This document shows positions 62,868 through 64,000 of a stretch of DNA of 64,000 nucleotides, one piece after another. The stretch's first letter is position 1; the number at the start of each line of letters is the position of its first letter. This DNA is from Brucella sp. 21LCYQ03 (GTDB lineage Bacteria; Pseudomonadota; Alphaproteobacteria; Rhizobiales; Rhizobiaceae): positions 1 to 64,000 of the forward strand of contig NZ_JAMJWE010000017.1 in NCBI RefSeq assembly GCF_023554105.1. Reading direction: 5' to 3'. Both the position numbers and the translations under genes were made by a program. Under the pieces are notes generated by a model. That model ran no database searches. It was given only the letters and a program-made list of their open reading frames with translations, and had not been told where the DNA came from.

Positions 62868-64000
62868 ACGATGTCAAAGCCGCCGCCTTCACTGAACAAT
62901 TGAATAGTCGCCGCAGTTGAATGCATCGTCGTACCGGTGACCTGCAATATGCCGCCCCCGAACTCAATACGATGTGCATTACCGCCTCCGAGATGACTAT
63001 CTGCATTAACGGAAAGTTCCCCACCTTTGAGATACGTGATGGCGGCGTGAGTCGTCCCATTGAGAACGAGAACACCATCGCCTATCTTGTAGAGAGTAGC
63101 GTCTCCAGTAATGCTTGCGCCGTAATTAATTGTGTGACCATTGGTATCAAAACTACCGCCCAGCCCGTTAAGTTCAAGTGGAACATCAACGTTCAAAGCT
63201 TTCGTACCAGCTTGAATTATACCACCATTCATGGTGATTTTGCCTTGGACAAATGAACCTGCGCTCACATCCGCCGTGGGTGTCCAGATGCCCTGTTGAT
63301 TTAATTTTAATACAACATTGCCATTGTGAGATGTTACATCTCCGGTCCAATGAGATTGACCAGCAATCGTCATTTGGGCAGACGCGAACTGTTCCGGATG
63401 CTCACCTGTCACTGAAGAGGCCACGAAAAGATCGCCTGCCCAAGTGGTCGTGCCATCCATTGTGTATGTCAGCAAATTTTTGGCGGTAAACTTTCCACTG
63501 TCATCCACGTCATCCACATAGATGCCACCACCAAGAGTGGAATCCGTTGCGTGAAATATAAGCGTCGCCCCCTCCGGATCGTCATATGGGTGCGCATCTC
63601 CTGGAGAAATTGGCAGTTCAGTCGTCTTATTGATATAGATAAGTGAGCGATCAGCGATCGCGGAATTGCCTGGCGCAACCAATTTGGACCCATTCGTGAC
63701 ATTCACCGTTGCAAAGGTTGCATCTATGTCAAAAAGCGAAACATACTTTCCCGAATGAGCCTCAGTAAAGTTAACCTGTACTTTGTTGAGATCGAATATA
63801 TTATCAGCAAAAGTGGCAGGAGTAGGATCCTTGTCGTTTATACTTGTGGCAAATGGGGTGATCCCGCTCAAAAATACGGAAGCGCGCGAGGCCGCACTTC
63901 CCTGCATATCGAGGTTCATGGTGGTATTGGTCAGAGCTGCATGTGCATGCTGATTAAGCGACACCACACCCCACGGGCCTGAAGGACCATCATCTTTCAT
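58985..64000 (-). CDS. Second large autotransporter, N-terminus outside the window
   Basis: At least 1671 residues; the frame is open to the window edge, so start and signal peptide are missing (the Met at 64000 is internal). The C-terminal 1294 residues, covering distal passenger, Pro-rich linker and beta-barrel ending KVNW, are identical to autotransporter 1. The visible unique part (about 377 residues, 62868-64000) contains different beta-helical sequence (HGNVVLKLNQQG, ITGDATLYKIGDG, MTIAGQSHWTGDV). Just above the junction the two proteins still share a loose 'TGTT...GGGFDI' pattern typical of PATR repeats. Outer-membrane adhesin with an alternative passenger tip. Confidence 0.88.
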   Translation of the reverse strand: MKDDGPSGPWGVVSLNQHAHAALTNTTMNLDMQGSAASRASVFLSGITPFATSINDKDPTPATFADNIFDLNKVQVNFTEAHSGKYVSLFDIDATFATVNVTNGSKLVAPGNSAIADRSLIYINKTTELPISPGDAHPYDDPEGATLIFHATDSTLGGGIYVDDVDDSGKFTAKNLLTYTMDGTTTWAGDLFVASSVTGEHPEQFASAQMTIAGQSHWTGDVTSHNGNVVLKLNQQGIWTPTADVSAGSFVQGKITMNGGIIQAGTKALNVDVPLELNGLGGSFDTNGHTINYGASITGDATLYKIGDGVLVLNGTTHAAITYLKGGELSVNADSHLGGGNAHRIEFGGGILQVTGTTMHSTAATIQLFSEGGGFDIVDSGNTFTVDQKLSAGGSLTKLGAGTLVLSGDNLYKGGTYLNGGTLQVASDANLGDASGALNFDTGTLHLTNTMNSSRAVLLTSHGGTISVDANKTATFGGIFKNALKATGSLTKSGDGTLIMTAANTYTGGTTVSGGILQLGDGVTDGSITNAIALNGGNLVVDNIGATALASVISGTGSLTQNGAGTLTLSGNNGYSGGTSLNAGVISAEQDENLGTGPLNFDGGTLQIMGTHFTNTTKQIVWGAHGGSFDIDDANNHFALSNVFTGSGALTKTGAGTLALTGDSSGYQGNTTVSQGSLRLDGGKLGNGAGAVHVASGGSLGGHGTIGDTTDIATGGTLFAQSGQKLTFDKDLTLNTGSIVSVDLGAPNASGLFDVKGNLTLAGTLNITDAGGFGPGRYRIFEYGGTLTDNTLSLGTVPNGDTGWSILTSTPHQVNLVNSAGAILSFWDGQDTSKHDNNLVDGGDGTWDASNANWTDQDGSFNKKWDNNQFAIFEGTAGTVTVATNFKPTVKGLQFFVDGYTVTGGAITLGGADNQINVGDGTQDSASYVATIASVLEGQNGFTKVNYGTLNLTGQNIYSGTTTVKDGTLELSGNGSIANSAEIVLASSRFGQSGLLINKDQDFNLANKVSGIGAVTKDGNSTTTFAGNNTFSGGLTVKGGTAKAGIADNAFGSGNVMVNGGARLDLANLNQSVGSLLGGKTGDGAINLGSGTLTLNQNLHGDFSGKISGTGGITKTNDGDLVLYGANDYSGVTAINEGALVQGAAGGFSSASTFNVASGASLQLEGFATNMAGLSNAGNVFFGGINATVLNVSGDYNGNGGTLHMSAVFGDDNSVADRLNVGGSTSGSTHIDITNRDGFGAKTNNGIEIVSVGGNSLGAFTLNGDYVTKDGQQAIMTNTAYAYTLQKGGTNTPNDGNWYLVSSNNTPVPPVDPDCQTTNTCPTPPAPGPNPDPAPGRYSAAAPVYESYTSTLQALNALPTLQQRVGQRYLGGADQAGSGASSGARSGESDNKAIWGRIEGAHNRQENRSTAGDLHQDINTLIMQAGVDGQFYENENGKLFAGITGQYGNARSDVDNRTGDGSGTIDTQGWGLGATATWYGTSGFYLDGQAQVNWYDSDLDVDAANPTLKNGNKGIGYALSIEAGQRFAMNQNWSLTPQAQLMWSSVDFDTFSDTYGARISNRSSDSLTARLGLAANYANSWKGNDGRMVNTSLYGIANLYQELMGDARINYAGTHMATDSDDTWGGIGAGGAYAWADGKYVFYGEGSVGTALNHFADSYKIKGNIGFKVNW

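Noticed and set aside
63998-64000. Met codon at the right edge as start of autotransporter 2
   Set aside because: The reading frame is still open at the edge, the residues are passenger-like and no signal peptide follows, so the true start is outside.

Overview
The window looks like an alphaproteobacterial chromosome of the Rhizobiales, most likely Brucella/Ochrobactrum. This rests on the protein sequences (BipA, LeuD, Asd, Ohr/OhrR, CUT2 sugar transporter), on Rhizobiales-type palindromic intergenic repeats, and on a mid-range GC content. I saw no rRNA, tRNA or CRISPR array. The genes are dense and ordered in short operons, apart from one AT-rich accessory block at about 19.6-25.5 kb.

Layout. 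0-3.7 kb: tail of an unknown gene, an M81 (MlrC-like) peptidase, a YqhA-type membrane protein and an HPP/CBS membrane protein. 3.8-12.9 kb: a divergent sugar catabolism locus. Leftward: TIM-barrel isomerase/epimerase, AraD, AraB, DeoR regulator. Rightward: CUT2 ABC importer (binding protein, permease, half-size ATPase), an SGNH esterase and a Gfo/Idh dehydrogenase. There is no AraA, so the input is probably not L-arabinose itself. 13.0-13.8 kb: a decayed IS5-type transposase. 13.9-19.6 kb: a giant autotransporter (1874 aa). 19.7-25.5 kb: four AT-rich genes in one operon for Ig-like multi-domain proteins without signal peptides. 25.5-26.2 kb: non-coding, with an IS66-like remnant. 26.2-28.0 kb: FadR-type regulator and kdgD. 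28.0-37.9 kb: aminotransferase, then a leftward operon RidA - polar amino acid ABC importer - HyuA - HyuB, faced by a FadR-type regulator with a near-perfect operator. 37.9-43.7 kb: a phospholipid-type locus matching E. coli ynbABCD plus an acyltransferase and a small membrane protein. 44.2-58.7 kb: housekeeping genes (typA, mgtE, M3 oligopeptidase, a CitE-like lyase, leuD, a small zincin, LysE exporter, a DapA-like aldolase, ohr/ohrR, asd, serA). 58.9-64 kb: a second autotransporter, cut by the window end.

Three observations stand out. (1) The two autotransporter genes are in direct orientation 45,014 bp apart. They share about 3.93 kb that reads as identical (terminator, beta-barrel, linker and about 970 further residues of passenger), while their N-terminal passengers are unrelated; this suggests passenger swapping or gene conversion. 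(2) Upstream of asd there is an unlisted 42-codon leader ORF whose last 15 codons are almost entirely Thr, Lys, Ile and Met, the amino acids made from aspartate semialdehyde. It is followed by sequences able to form 1:2, 2:3 and 3:4 pairings and a T-run, a textbook transcription attenuator. (3) The AT-rich four-gene operon of Ig-like proteins next to the autotransporter is the best candidate here for an undescribed surface or secreted system.

All coordinates and motifs were read by eye. Family assignments come from recognised motifs and remembered family sequences, not from database searches.
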